64,000 bases of DNA from Pseudacidovorax intermedius. GTDB taxonomy: Bacteria; Pseudomonadota; Gammaproteobacteria; Burkholderiales; Burkholderiaceae_C. Positions 25,707-33,883 of this stretch are shown here, piece by piece (the first letter of the stretch is position 1; each line of letters starts with the position of its first letter). Both the position numbers and the translations under genes were made by a program. The notes beneath the pieces are model-generated. The model made no database searches, was not told the origin of the DNA, and saw only the letters and a list, made by a program, of their open reading frames with translations. Location of the stretch: positions 238,747 through 302,746 of the forward strand of contig NZ_QQAV01000007.1 in NCBI RefSeq assembly GCF_003350475.1, given 5' to 3'.

Positions 25707-25734
25707 AATCGAAATAAATTCATCGATTGATGAA
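25707..25734. promoter_or_regulatory. Putative LysR operator (two overlapping inverted repeats)
   Basis: AATCGA-N10-TCGATT (25707-25728) and TTCATC-GATT-GATGAA (25719-25734) are both perfect inverted repeats in an A/T-rich patch between the divergent VOC gene and lysR. They end 8 bp before the lysR ATG, consistent with LysR autoregulation and control of the divergent operon. Confidence 0.6.
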
Positions 25735-25742
25735 GGAAGGCC

Positions 25743-26639
25743 ATGAATCTCACCCTGCGCCAATTGCGGGCCTTTGCGGCCGTGGCCGAGGCCGGCAGCT
25801 TCACCGCGGCGGCGCGGCAGCTGCACCTGACCCAGTCGGCGTTGAGCGTGCTGGTGCGCGAGCTAGAGCGCGAGATGGGTGTGCAGCTGCTCGACCGCCA
25901 CACGCGCGCGGTCGAGCTGTCCGAGGCGGGCCGAGAGTTCCTGCCCTCGGTGCACCGCCTGCTGGCCGAGCTGAGCACTGCGGTGGCGAGCGTCACCGAC
26001 CTGCGCGACAAGAAGAAGGGCCTGCTTCGCCTGGCCGCGCCCCAGCTGATGGCCTGCACCTTCATCCCGCGGGCGGTGTCGGCCTACCGGCAGCGCCATC
26101 CGGAGGTGGAGGTGCGCGTCACCGACACGCTGCCCGAGCAGCTGCTGGCCGGCATGCGCGCCGGCGATGTGGAGGTGGCCGTGGGCCAGGACATGGCGGT
26201 GGACGACGCGGTGCTGCGGCGCCCGCTGCTGCGCGACCGCCACTGGCTGATCTGCCCGGCCGACCATCCGCTGGCCCGGCGTCGCACCGTGCGTTGGCGC
26301 GAGCTGGGCCCGTGGACCTTCATTGCGCCGACACGCGACTTTCGCCAGCGCATCGCGCCCGAGGTGGACGCCGATGTGCGCGCCCTGCTCAACGGCCCAC
26401 AGACTCAGGAGGTGTCATACATGACCACGGCGCTGGGCATGGTGGCCAACGGCCTGGGGCTCACGGTCTGCCCGACCTATTCGGCGCCGCTGGTACGGGC
26501 CTGGGGCCTGGCGATGGTGCGGCTGGCCGAGCCGGACTTCCACCGCGAGGTCTGCGTCTACACGCCCGCCCGGCGCTCGCTGTCGCCGGCCGCGGCCAGT
26601 TTCGTGGACATGCTGCTGGCCAACCCCACGCTCGCTTGA
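25743..26639 (+). CDS. LysR-family transcriptional regulator
   Basis: A 298-residue regulator. The helix-turn-helix lies at about residues 4-63 (TLRQLRAFAAVAEAGSFTAA, then LTQSALSVLVRELEREMGVQL). The periplasmic-binding-protein-like effector domain starts near residue 92 (GLLRLAAPQLMACTFIP). A GAAGGAAGG ribosome site precedes the ATG. It is divergent from the seven-gene operon and the likely regulator of it. A second lysR gene follows after 12 bp. Confidence 0.93.
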   Translation: MNLTLRQLRAFAAVAEAGSFTAAARQLHLTQSALSVLVRELEREMGVQLLDRHTRAVELSEAGREFLPSVHRLLAELSTAVASVTDLRDKKKGLLRLAAPQLMACTFIPRAVSAYRQRHPEVEVRVTDTLPEQLLAGMRAGDVEVAVGQDMAVDDAVLRRPLLRDRHWLICPADHPLARRRTVRWRELGPWTFIAPTRDFRQRIAPEVDADVRALLNGPQTQEVSYMTTALGMVANGLGLTVCPTYSAPLVRAWGLAMVRLAEPDFHREVCVYTPARRSLSPAAASFVDMLLANPTLA

Positions 26640-26651
26640 GAAGGACCACCG

Positions 26652-27605
26652 ATGCTGCTGAACCTGCGCGAACTCCAGGCCTTCAAGGCCATCGCCGAAC
26701 TCGGCTCGCTGGGCAAGGCAGCCGAGGCGCTGTCGCTGACGCAGCCCGCCTTGACGCGGACGCTCAAGCGTCTGGAGCGGCAATTGGGTGTGCCTCTGTT
26801 CGAACGCCATCCGCATGGCATGGCGCTGACGAGCTACGGACATGCGCTGGCGCCGCATGCGGGGCTGCTGCTCAGCGGCTCGGACGAGGCGCTGCGCGCG
26901 GTGAACGAGTTGCTGGGCCTGTCGCGCGGCACGGTGCGCATCGGCGCGGTCTCCAGCGCCGTGGAGCACCTGCTGCCGCCAGCCATCGGGCGTCTGCTTG
27001 CAGCCCGTCCCCAGCTGCAGGTGCAGATCGTGGAGGCGCTCTCGGACGAGTTGCTGCTGGCACTGGGCAAGGGCGAGATCGACCTGGCCCTCGGCTTTTC
27101 GGCGGCCGAGGACGAGGATGTGGTGCTGGTCTCGGAAAGCGGCTGGCAAGAGGGCTGTCATGTGGTCTGCGGGGCGGGGCATCCTCTGCTGGCGCGGCCG
27201 ACCGTGTGCCTGGCCGACCTGGCCGGCGAGCGCTGGGTGCTGCCGCCGCGGCGCATGGGTCCGCGCGAGGAATGGCAGCAGCTGTTCTGGGATCACGGCC
27301 TGCCCGCGCCGTCGGTGGCTGTGGAGGCGCGCTCGATCAACGCTATCCGCGCTCTGGTGGCCGGCAGCGGCTTCCTCAGCTGGATGCCGCGGTTGCTGCT
27401 TAGCGGCTCGCAGCCGCTGCCGCGGTCCATCGAGGTGCTGCCCGTGCGGGAGGTTCAGGCGGTGCGCAGCTTCGCGCTGTACCAACGCCGCCGCGGACTG
27501 CTGCCGCCGGCCGCGGCCGCACTGCGCGACGAGCTGCTGAAGCAGGTGGCGGCCCTGCCCGCATCGGCGCCACTGCGCCGCCCGCAGCGGGCGGCTCGGG
27601 GTTAA
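26652..27605 (+). CDS. LysR-family transcriptional regulator
   Basis: A 317-residue LysR protein. The DNA-binding part is LRELQAFKAIAELGSLGKAA then LTQPALTRTLKRLERQLGVPL. The effector domain starts near residue 95 (TVRIGAVSSAVEHLLPPAIG). It sits 12 bp behind another lysR and is probably co-transcribed with it, while being 103 bp upstream of a class II aldolase gene whose leader carries a T-N11-A site. It could regulate that gene. It is only distantly related to its neighbour (different effector domain), so a recent duplication is unlikely. Confidence 0.92.
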   Translation: MLLNLRELQAFKAIAELGSLGKAAEALSLTQPALTRTLKRLERQLGVPLFERHPHGMALTSYGHALAPHAGLLLSGSDEALRAVNELLGLSRGTVRIGAVSSAVEHLLPPAIGRLLAARPQLQVQIVEALSDELLLALGKGEIDLALGFSAAEDEDVVLVSESGWQEGCHVVCGAGHPLLARPTVCLADLAGERWVLPPRRMGPREEWQQLFWDHGLPAPSVAVEARSINAIRALVAGSGFLSWMPRLLLSGSQPLPRSIEVLPVREVQAVRSFALYQRRRGLLPPAAAALRDELLKQVAALPASAPLRRPQRAARG

Positions 27606-27610
27606 CACCG

Positions 27611-27627
27611 CATACCGATCCGCTATG
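27611..27627. promoter_or_regulatory. Putative LysR box (T-N11-A)
   Basis: CATA-N9-TATG is a perfect short inverted repeat containing T(27613)-N11-A(27625), the general LysR recognition form. It lies between the second lysR gene and the class II aldolase gene, 81 bp before the aldolase ATG. Confidence 0.5.
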
Positions 27628-27708
27628 GCATTGCACGCCGATGTCATGGGTACCCCGGCGCGACGTTTCCTAGACTGCCGGTCACCCCACCTCAAGGAGA
27701 CCGGCAAG

Positions 27709-28497
27709 ATGGACGATCAGGATTGGCAACGGGTGCTGCAGGCGCGCCGCGAGCGGGTGCGCCACCAGGTCAGTGCAGAAGAATGGGTCGCGCGCGAGGA
27801 CCTCGCCGCCTGCTACCGGCTGTGCGTGCACTACCGCATGACGGACATGATCTACAACCACATTTCGCTGCGGGTGCCCGGCCGGCACGATCAGTTCCTC
27901 ATCAATGCCTTCGGCCTGCTCTACAGCGAGGTCAGTGCCTCGAACCTCATCAAGGTGGATCTGGACGGCCAGCCGGTGGACGAGACCGAACTCGAAGCGA
28001 ACCCGGCCGGCTTCGTCATCCACGCGGCGGTGCACAAGGCCCGGCCCGATGTGGACTGCGTCTTCCACACCCACACGCGTGCGGGCGTCGCTGTCTCCGC
28101 CCAGCAGGAAGGGCTGCTGCCGTTGTCGCAGCATGCGATGCGCTTCTACCAGCGCATCGGCTACCACGACTACGAGGGCATCGCGCTCGACCTGGACGAG
28201 CAGCAGCGCCTGGTGCGCGATTTGGGACCGCACAAGGCGCTGATCCTGCGCAACCACGGCCTGCTCACGGCCGGCGCCACGGTGCGCGATGCCTTCGAGG
28301 AGATGTACTACCTGGAGTTGGCCTGCCAGATCCAGCTGGACGCCACCGCCAGCGGCCGTCCCGTGATGCTGCCGCCGCCCGCGGTGTGCGCCCATGCGGC
28401 CGAGCAATTCGCCGGCTCCAACAGCTACATCCGCAACCGCGACTGGCAGGCGCTGCGACGGATGCTGGACCAGACGGATCCGGGTTATCGGCAGTGA
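27709..28497 (+). CDS. Class II aldolase/adducin family protein
   Basis: A 262-residue protein of the zinc-dependent class II aldolase/adducin family. Motifs are MTDMIYNHISLRVPG, FLINAFGLLYSEVSASNLIKVDL, zinc-binding VFHTHTRAGVAVSA, a third histidine in LPLSQHAMRFY, and LILRNHGLLTAG. The start MDDQDWQRVLQARRE follows AAGGAGACC. Relatives include fuculose-phosphate aldolase, ribulose-phosphate epimerases and 4-hydroxy-3-prenylbenzoate-type enzymes, as well as proteins of unknown activity in Bug-type catabolic clusters. The substrate is unknown. Confidence 0.92.
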   Translation: MDDQDWQRVLQARRERVRHQVSAEEWVAREDLAACYRLCVHYRMTDMIYNHISLRVPGRHDQFLINAFGLLYSEVSASNLIKVDLDGQPVDETELEANPAGFVIHAAVHKARPDVDCVFHTHTRAGVAVSAQQEGLLPLSQHAMRFYQRIGYHDYEGIALDLDEQQRLVRDLGPHKALILRNHGLLTAGATVRDAFEEMYYLELACQIQLDATASGRPVMLPPPAVCAHAAEQFAGSNSYIRNRDWQALRRMLDQTDPGYRQ

Positions 28498-28586
28498 GGG
28501 GCTGAGGAGGGCCAGGCCATGCGCGCCTGATGTGGCTTGTGGCCTGTGGCGTACTGGCCTGTTGAGGCAATGGGCTGCCAGCCCAG

Positions 28587-28612
28587 AAAAAAAGCCCGAC
28601 CAGGTCGGGCTT
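28587..28612 (-). terminator. Strong Rho-independent terminator, minus strand
   Basis: AAGCCCGAC / GTCGGGCTT form a 9-bp perfect stem with a 3-nt loop (28592-28612). It is followed on the minus strand by seven T. No annotated minus-strand protein gene lies upstream within this gap, which suggests a non-coding transcript. Confidence 0.85.
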
Positions 28613-28690
28613 CAACGCATTTCTGCGGATTGGCAGGGAGGCGCCAACCACCTCGTTGCGGAGGCGAGCGAAGTTTAAGGGCGGAGGTGT
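28587..28690 (-). ncRNA. Candidate small RNA with three CCUCC motifs
   Basis: A strong minus-strand terminator has no protein gene upstream on that strand. Reading toward it, the strand contains a short CCTC/GAGG hairpin (28651-28664) and a 7-bp stem GGTTGGC/GCCAATC with the C-rich loop GCCTCCCT (28628-28649). A CGCA-GAAA-TGCG hairpin (28616-28627) and the terminator hairpin plus seven T follow. CCUCC, complementary to the Shine-Dalgarno core, occurs three times (28683-28687, 28660-28664, 28637-28641). A possible sigma-70 promoter stands at the right distance, giving a transcript of about 104 nt. This is inferred from structure alone. Confidence 0.55.
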
Positions 28691-28696
28691 TGTATT

Positions 28697-28725
28697 GAGA
28701 TAGGAAGTTCTTCACTGTTTGTCCA
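28697..28725 (-). promoter_or_regulatory. Possible sigma-70 promoter of the small RNA
   Basis: On the minus strand TGGACA (28725-28720) and TATCTC (28702-28697) are separated by 17 nt. This would place the start near 28690, just before the first CCTCC motif. The -10 box is a weak match. Confidence 0.4.
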
Positions 28726-29119
28726 TTCCCCTTTCGGTTGATGGGGCCACGAAAAACGAAAGAACGTAAACAAATGGCAATTAAGTCAATCAGCTGATAT
28801 TTGCTCGCCGGACTCAATAAGCGCGCGTCTATGCGCTGTGGAAGCAGGCGGCACCGGCCTCTGCGCTGCAGAACTCGGCGTGCGTGGGCAGGCGGCAGTG
28901 CGCGGCCGCAATGCTGACCATCCCCTGATATCGGCGGCAGGGCCTGCAGGTGCGACCGGCCTGTGCGGCGCAGAACGCACCTGCTGCTCCGCCCCGCACC
29001 CCGCGTCAGCTCATCGACTGTGAAGGGGGCGACATCTGCGTGGCCGCACGGCAGGCACATTCCGTGCTTTTTCACGTTCAATCGGTCCTCCGGACCATTC
29101 CGCTCAACCCCTTCATCCC

Positions 29120-31363
29120 ATGCACTTCCCCTTTTCACGCACCGTGACGGCCACGCTCGTCGTGACGGCCGGCTGGCTCACCGGCTGCGGCGGCGGCTCG
29201 GGCTCGACCGTGTCCTTGGCCTCGCCACTCCCGCAGCCGCCTTCGGCGGGCACGCCATCGCCCGCGCCGGCTCCCGCCCCCACCGAGCCCACGGCGCCTG
29301 TGCGCACCGTCAGCTTCGACCCCGCCCTGTGCACGCTCCAGGCGGGCGCGCCCTATGGACAGACCGTGGGCATCACGGGCACCAACATGATGGTCACCTC
29401 GGCCGATGTGCAGGCCTCGATGGCGGGCTGTCGCATCCTGGCCTCGGGCGGCTCCGCCATCGATGCGGCCATCACGGTGCAGGCCATGCTCAACGTGACC
29501 GAGCCCTTCGCGTCGGGGCTCGGGGGTGGCACGGTCATCACCTATTACGACGCCGCCACGAAGAAGGTGCGCACCTTCGACGGCTTCTCGGCCGCGCCAG
29601 CCACCACCGGCGGCGTGGCGGACATCTACCGCGCCGTGGCGCAGGACGTGAGCACCACGGGCGGTTTCAATGTCTGCAAGACCGGCCTCACGGCGGGCGC
29701 CAGCATCTCCTCGCAGCAGGGCAACACCAACATCTCCGCTCGCGCGGCCGGCGTGCCCGGCACGCTGGCGGTGCTGGACCTGGTGCACAAGTCCTATGGT
29801 CGGCTCGCCTGGAACAAGCTTTGGGACGAGAGCATCGCCACGGCCACCGACGGCTTTCCGATGACGAAGTACATGTACCAGACGCTGTACGCCGACTCGG
29901 GCGAGTACGACGACGACGGCAACCCGGTGTCCGCCGGCAGCGGCGTGCCGGCCTGGGTCAACTCGGCCGGCACGGTGCGCGGCGCGGCCCGTTGCAAATA
30001 CCCCGACATCAACGCCCGCTACTGCCTGCCGAGCGACACCACCAAGCAGCAGCCGCTGCCCGTCGGCACGCTGATCCGCAATGCGGAGCTGGCCGACACG
30101 CTCACCAAGGTGCGCGACGGTGGCGCCGCTGCCTTCTACGATCCGGCCGGCGCCATCGCGCCGGCCATCGTTGCAAAACTGACCACCGGCCAGTTGCCCT
30201 GTGCGTCGGTCCTGCCCTCGGCCGGCACCAGCAGCAACCCCAGCACGGCCAGCACCATCGCCCGCATCCCCAGCCTGATGACCGCGGCGGACTTTGCCAG
30301 CTACAAGGCGGTGGAGCGCAAGCCGCTGGTGGGCACACGTTTCGGCATGACCATCTACACGCAGCCGGCGCCGTCCTTCGGCGGCGTGGTCACGCTCTAC
30401 AACCTGGCGCTGATGGAGCGCAAGGCGATTGCGGACACGGCCTTCAACAGCACCGCGTGGCTGCACCTGGTGACCGAAGGAAGCCGGCTGGCCAATGCCG
30501 ACCGCCGCAACGTGGTGGGCGATCCGGCGTACTCCAACATCAACGAGCGCGTGGCGGCCCTGCTGTCGCCGGCCTACCTGGCCAGTCGGGCTGCGCTCAT
30601 CGGCGACACGGCGCTGGGGACGGTTCCGGCCGGCGGCACGGGCGACGGCATTCCCGCCTTCAGCAGCACCGATCCGACGGTCTACGACCCGATGGCCAGT
30701 GCGCGAACCTCGCCCATCGTGCTCGCACGCCACACCCCGGCCAGGCCGACGCGCCTGGCCAAGGCCGCCGCCGAAGCCGGCCATGAGGACTGGAACACCA
30801 CGAGCAACGTCGCCATCATCGACGGCTGGGGCAATGCGCTGTCGATGACCACCACCATCAACACGCACTGGGGCGCCCACATCGAGGCCGCGGGCATGAT
30901 GATCAACAACGTCATGTCCAACTTCTCGGCCAGCACGCCGGGCCTGGACGTCAACGGCTACGCCGCATTCAAGCGCCCGCGCAGCTCCATCGCGCCGGCC
31001 ATCGCCTTCGATGCGGAGGGGCGCCTGCGGCTGGTGTGGGGTTCGGCCGGCGGCGGCCCGATCCCCGACTACATCGTCAAGACCTTCCTGGGCCATGTGG
31101 TCTACGGCATGGACCTGCAGGCCGCAATCAACGCCGACAACTTCACCGGTCAGAACGGCATCGCCCAGCTCGAAGCCGGCAAGCCCATCGCGGACGAAGT
31201 GGCGCGCCTGATCAGCGGCTATGGCAACACCAGCAGCAACGCGCAGGTGACGGGGCTGACCAGCGGCCTGTCGGGCATCGCCGTGGGCTACGACGCCAAC
31301 GGCTTTCCCATCTACCGCGGCGCGGCGGACAACCGGCGCAACGGGGGCGCGAGCGGGTACTGA
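29120..31363 (+). CDS. Gamma-glutamyltransferase-family lipoprotein
   Basis: A 747-residue Ntn-hydrolase. A lipoprotein signal with lipobox LTGC (Cys23) is followed by a Gly/Ser- and Pro/Ala-rich linker to about residue 60. The gamma-glutamyltransferase core follows, with GGSAIDAAITVQAMLNVTEPFAS, SGLGGGTVITYYD and ISARAAGVPGTLAVL (each one block of the large subunit). The predicted self-cleavage point is N559/T560 in WNTTSNVAIID. The small subunit keeps RPRSSIAPAI and GSAGGGPIPDYI, matching the substrate-pocket serines and oxyanion glycines of the E. coli enzyme. It is longer than the usual 580 residues because of the linker and insertions. It is probably anchored in the periplasm and stands alone. 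Confidence 0.9.
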   Translation: MHFPFSRTVTATLVVTAGWLTGCGGGSGSTVSLASPLPQPPSAGTPSPAPAPAPTEPTAPVRTVSFDPALCTLQAGAPYGQTVGITGTNMMVTSADVQASMAGCRILASGGSAIDAAITVQAMLNVTEPFASGLGGGTVITYYDAATKKVRTFDGFSAAPATTGGVADIYRAVAQDVSTTGGFNVCKTGLTAGASISSQQGNTNISARAAGVPGTLAVLDLVHKSYGRLAWNKLWDESIATATDGFPMTKYMYQTLYADSGEYDDDGNPVSAGSGVPAWVNSAGTVRGAARCKYPDINARYCLPSDTTKQQPLPVGTLIRNAELADTLTKVRDGGAAAFYDPAGAIAPAIVAKLTTGQLPCASVLPSAGTSSNPSTASTIARIPSLMTAADFASYKAVERKPLVGTRFGMTIYTQPAPSFGGVVTLYNLALMERKAIADTAFNSTAWLHLVTEGSRLANADRRNVVGDPAYSNINERVAALLSPAYLASRAALIGDTALGTVPAGGTGDGIPAFSSTDPTVYDPMASARTSPIVLARHTPARPTRLAKAAAEAGHEDWNTTSNVAIIDGWGNALSMTTTINTHWGAHIEAAGMMINNVMSNFSASTPGLDVNGYAAFKRPRSSIAPAIAFDAEGRLRLVWGSAGGGPIPDYIVKTFLGHVVYGMDLQAAINADNFTGQNGIAQLEAGKPIADEVARLISGYGNTSSNAQVTGLTSGLSGIAVGYDANGFPIYRGAADNRRNGGASGY

Positions 31364-31370
31364 AGACGGT

Positions 31371-31389
31371 GCCCGAGGTGGCCTCGGGC
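31371..31389. terminator. Hairpin between convergent genes
   Basis: GCCCGAGG-TGG-CCTCGGGC is a perfect 8-bp stem with a 3-nt loop in the 48-bp gap between the convergent transferase and lyase genes. No T-run is present, so it is a moderate bidirectional terminator candidate. Confidence 0.4.
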
Positions 31390-31411
31390 GCCAGTGGCAG
31401 GCCTTGGCACC

Positions 31412-32737
31412 CTAGCGCTGGCGCACCCGCGCCACCGCCGCGTCGGTGATCGCCAGGGCCTGGCCAAGGTGACTGGTGGCGTCGAACAACCCTGGCGTCT
31501 CGGCCAGCAGCGGCGCGAGCGCGGGGTCCGCCAGGGCCGCCTGCTGCAGCGAGCAGCCCTGCGCCTGGGCGGTGCGGGCGAGCTGCTTCATCTTCTCGTG
31601 CGCGCTGTGCTTGCCCAGGCGGCCGGCCAGGGCGAAGGTGATGGCTTCGGACAGCACCAGCCCCTGGCTGCGCGCCAGGTTGGCCGCCATGTTCTGTGGC
31701 ATGACCACCAGCACGTCGAGCAGTCGCTGCAGCATCGCCAGCAGGTCGGCCATGCCCGCGCACATCTCGCGCAGCACCTCGCCGTGCTGGGCCGAATCGC
31801 GTTCGTACACGATGCCGATCCAGGCCAGCAGCGGCTGCAGACGCGCGCTCACCTCGCGGGCACGCGACACCACCTCGATGCTGAGCGACGGATTGCTCTT
31901 GTGCGGCATGGTCGAAGAGCCGACGGCGCCGGTGGCCTCGCGCAGCTCGTCCAGGTCGTCGCCGCACAGCAGGAAGATCTCCTGCCCGATGTGGCCCGCC
32001 GTCCCGGCCGCCAAGGCGACGGCGCAGCCGAATTCGGCGAAGCGGTCGCGGCTGCCCTTCCAGTCCACGGCCTCCGGTGCGTCCAGGCCCAGCTCGGCCA
32101 TCACCTCGCGCTCGATGGTGGGCCCGGCGTCGCCGAAGGAGGCATAGGTGCCCACGGCCCCGCTCAGGATGCCGGTGCGGTAGCGCGCCAGCCAGCCCTG
32201 CAGCCGCTCGATGCTGCGGCCGTGTTCGGCCAGCCAGGTCGCCACCTTCATTCCGAAGGTGAAGGGCAATGCATGGCGACCCAGCGTGCGGGCCACCATG
32301 GGCGTGGCGCGGTGTTCGGCGGCAATGTCGGCCATGCGCTGTTCGATGCCGCGCATCTGCGCCACCAGCCGCGCGCCGGCGGCCTGCAACTGCTGCACCA
32401 GCACCGTGTTGAACAGGTCGGCGGTGGTGGCGCCGTAGTGCAGCCATTCGCGGCTCCCGGGCGCCAGCTGCGCGCGCCAGGTGTCGAGGATCGCCACCAG
32501 CGGATGGCCTACCTTCGCGCGATGCCGGGCCCATTCGTCCTCGGGAAAGAAGGACAGCTGCGCCTTGGCGGCCATGTCCTCGGCTGCGGCCTGCGGGATC
32601 AGCCCGCGCCGCGCCTGCACGCGGGCCAGTGCGGCCTCGAAGGCCAGGATGCCGGCCACGCTGGCGCGCGCCGAGAATATCTCGTGCACCGCGGCGCCTT
32701 CGGGCGTGGCACTGGGGTCGTCGGACAGGCAGAGCAA
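31412..32737 (-). CDS. Fumarase/aspartase-superfamily lyase, 3-carboxy-cis,cis-muconate cycloisomerase-like
   Basis: A protein of about 441 residues of the adenylosuccinate lyase/PcaB family. Conserved blocks are EWLHYGATTADLFNT, the early histidine region TLGRHALPFTFGMK, and the superfamily signature GSSTMPHKSNP carrying the catalytic serine loop. The C-terminal helix bundle follows. No ATG fits: TTG 32737 with GAGG nine bases before it is the best start. A CTG overlapping the Bug stop as CTGA is an alternative. It follows the Bug gene directly and is probably coupled to it. A muconate-type cycloisomerase or a lyase of a related dicarboxylate is possible. Confidence 0.85.
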   Translation of the reverse strand: MLCLSDDPSATPEGAAVHEIFSARASVAGILAFEAALARVQARRGLIPQAAAEDMAAKAQLSFFPEDEWARHRAKVGHPLVAILDTWRAQLAPGSREWLHYGATTADLFNTVLVQQLQAAGARLVAQMRGIEQRMADIAAEHRATPMVARTLGRHALPFTFGMKVATWLAEHGRSIERLQGWLARYRTGILSGAVGTYASFGDAGPTIEREVMAELGLDAPEAVDWKGSRDRFAEFGCAVALAAGTAGHIGQEIFLLCGDDLDELREATGAVGSSTMPHKSNPSLSIEVVSRAREVSARLQPLLAWIGIVYERDSAQHGEVLREMCAGMADLLAMLQRLLDVLVVMPQNMAANLARSQGLVLSEAITFALAGRLGKHSAHEKMKQLARTAQAQGCSLQQAALADPALAPLLAETPGLFDATSHLGQALAITDAAVARVRQR

Positions 32738-32760
32738 GGCGGTCGTCCTCGGCGTCGTCT

Positions 32761-33768
32761 TCAGCGGTCGAGCTTCACCGTGGCGGCGAGCTTGCGGTAG
32801 CGGGCGTCTTCGCGCGCCATCAGTTCGCCGAACTGTGCCGGTGTGCCCGGCTCGACGCGATAGCCGAGCTTGGCGAGGCCTTCGCGCACCTCGGGCTTGG
32901 CCAGGGTCTGCGTCAGGGCTGCGTTCATGGTCGTGATCACGGCGGCTGGCGTCTTCGCCGGCGCGAGCAGGCCCATCCACGCGTCGGTGGTGAAGCCCTT
33001 GATCTCGCGGCCTTCGTTGATGGTGGCGATGTCCTTGGCGCGCTCGTCGCGGTGCAGGCTCATCAGGCCCAGCGACTTCATCTTGCCGTCCTGGATGTAG
33101 CCGATGGCCGAAGGCAGCGTGACCACCGCCAGGTCGACCTGGCCGCCCAGCAGGTCGGCATTGAGCGGCGCAGCGCCCTTGTAGGGCACGGTGAGCCAGT
33201 TGACCTTGGCCTGGCTGGCCAGCATGGCGGTGGCCACATGCTGCAGTGTGCCCAGGCCGGGCACGCCGACGTTCAGGGTGCCGGGCTTCTGGCGCGCCAG
33301 CGCGAGCAACTCGTCGATGGTGTTGGCGGGCAACTTCGGGTTGGCCACCAGCACGAAGGGCGTGACGCCGATCTCGCCGATGGGCGCCAGGTCCTGATGC
33401 TTGTAGGGCGTGCCGGCCGTGACGATGGGCGCGAGCACCACCTCGTTGACGGTGCCGGCCAGCAGCGTATAGCCATCGGGCGCGGCGCGCACCACCTTCT
33501 GCGCTGCGATGGCGCCCGACGCGCCGGCCACGTTGTCCACCACCACGGTCTGGCCCAGCACCTGGCCCAGGTGCTGCGCGACCAGCCGCGTGACGGTGTC
33601 GGTGGCCCCGCCGGCCGGGAAGGGCACCACCAGGCTGATCGGTTTGGCCGGGTAGTTCTGGGCAGCGACCAGGCTGCCGGAGAGCGCCAGCGCGGCGCCG
33701 AAGGCGGCGCGGGCGAGGAGCGTGCGGCGGTCGAGGCCGGCGTGGGCATGGCGGCGGAAGGTCTGCAT
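32761..33768 (-). CDS. Bug/TctC-family periplasmic solute-binding protein
   Basis: A 335-residue receptor starting MQTFRRHAHAGLDRRTLLARAAFGAALA, a signal region with a double arginine, ending near SLVAAQNYPAKPISLVVPFPAGGATD. Further family blocks are VVVDNVAGASGAIAAQ, VPYKGAAPLNADLLGGQVDLA and the late PGTPAQFGELMARED. GGAGACGACC precedes the ATG. It is first in a two-gene operon with the lyase and divergent from a LysR gene across a gap with a perfect palindrome. Confidence 0.93.
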   Translation of the reverse strand: MQTFRRHAHAGLDRRTLLARAAFGAALALSGSLVAAQNYPAKPISLVVPFPAGGATDTVTRLVAQHLGQVLGQTVVVDNVAGASGAIAAQKVVRAAPDGYTLLAGTVNEVVLAPIVTAGTPYKHQDLAPIGEIGVTPFVLVANPKLPANTIDELLALARQKPGTLNVGVPGLGTLQHVATAMLASQAKVNWLTVPYKGAAPLNADLLGGQVDLAVVTLPSAIGYIQDGKMKSLGLMSLHRDERAKDIATINEGREIKGFTTDAWMGLLAPAKTPAAVITTMNAALTQTLAKPEVREGLAKLGYRVEPGTPAQFGELMAREDARYRKLAATVKLDR

Positions 33769-33846
33769 GAGGTCGTCTCCAGCGATGTGGGGTGCGGCAG
33801 ATTTTTGGCGCCGCCTGTCCAGGCAGCAACGCACGACTGGGCCTAA

Positions 33847-33867
33847 GCTATAGGGTCAACCTATAGC
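33847..33867. promoter_or_regulatory. Putative LysR operator palindrome
   Basis: GCTATAGG-GTCAA-CCTATAGC has perfect 8-bp arms and contains the T-N11-A form. It lies 16 bp before the lysR ATG and 79 bp before the Bug ATG, in the divergent gap of 115 bp. Confidence 0.75.
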
Positions 33868-33883
33868 CAATTCGTCCCGACCC

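Larger units (their letters stand above)
28498..29119. other. 622-bp intergenic region
   Basis: The first 200 bp carry the minus-strand small RNA candidate (28587-28690), its terminator and a possible promoter. Bases 28690-28815 are clearly more A/T-rich than the surroundings. Further on is an imperfect 22-bp direct repeat (28853-28874 and 28955-28976, 19 of 22 identical, period 102 bp). No convincing coding frame was seen; reading frames on the minus strand here have no start or codon pattern like real genes. Confidence 0.6.

Noticed and set aside
28485..29138. Minus-strand open frame covering the small-RNA region
   Set aside because: It runs through the terminator hairpin and seven-T tract, has no ribosome site and no recognisable domain; hairpins explain the sequence better.
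31412..33829. A fused 805-residue Bug-lyase protein
   Set aside because: The N-terminal part of this frame is the out-of-frame shadow of the Bug gene; only the C-terminal 440 residues match the lyase.
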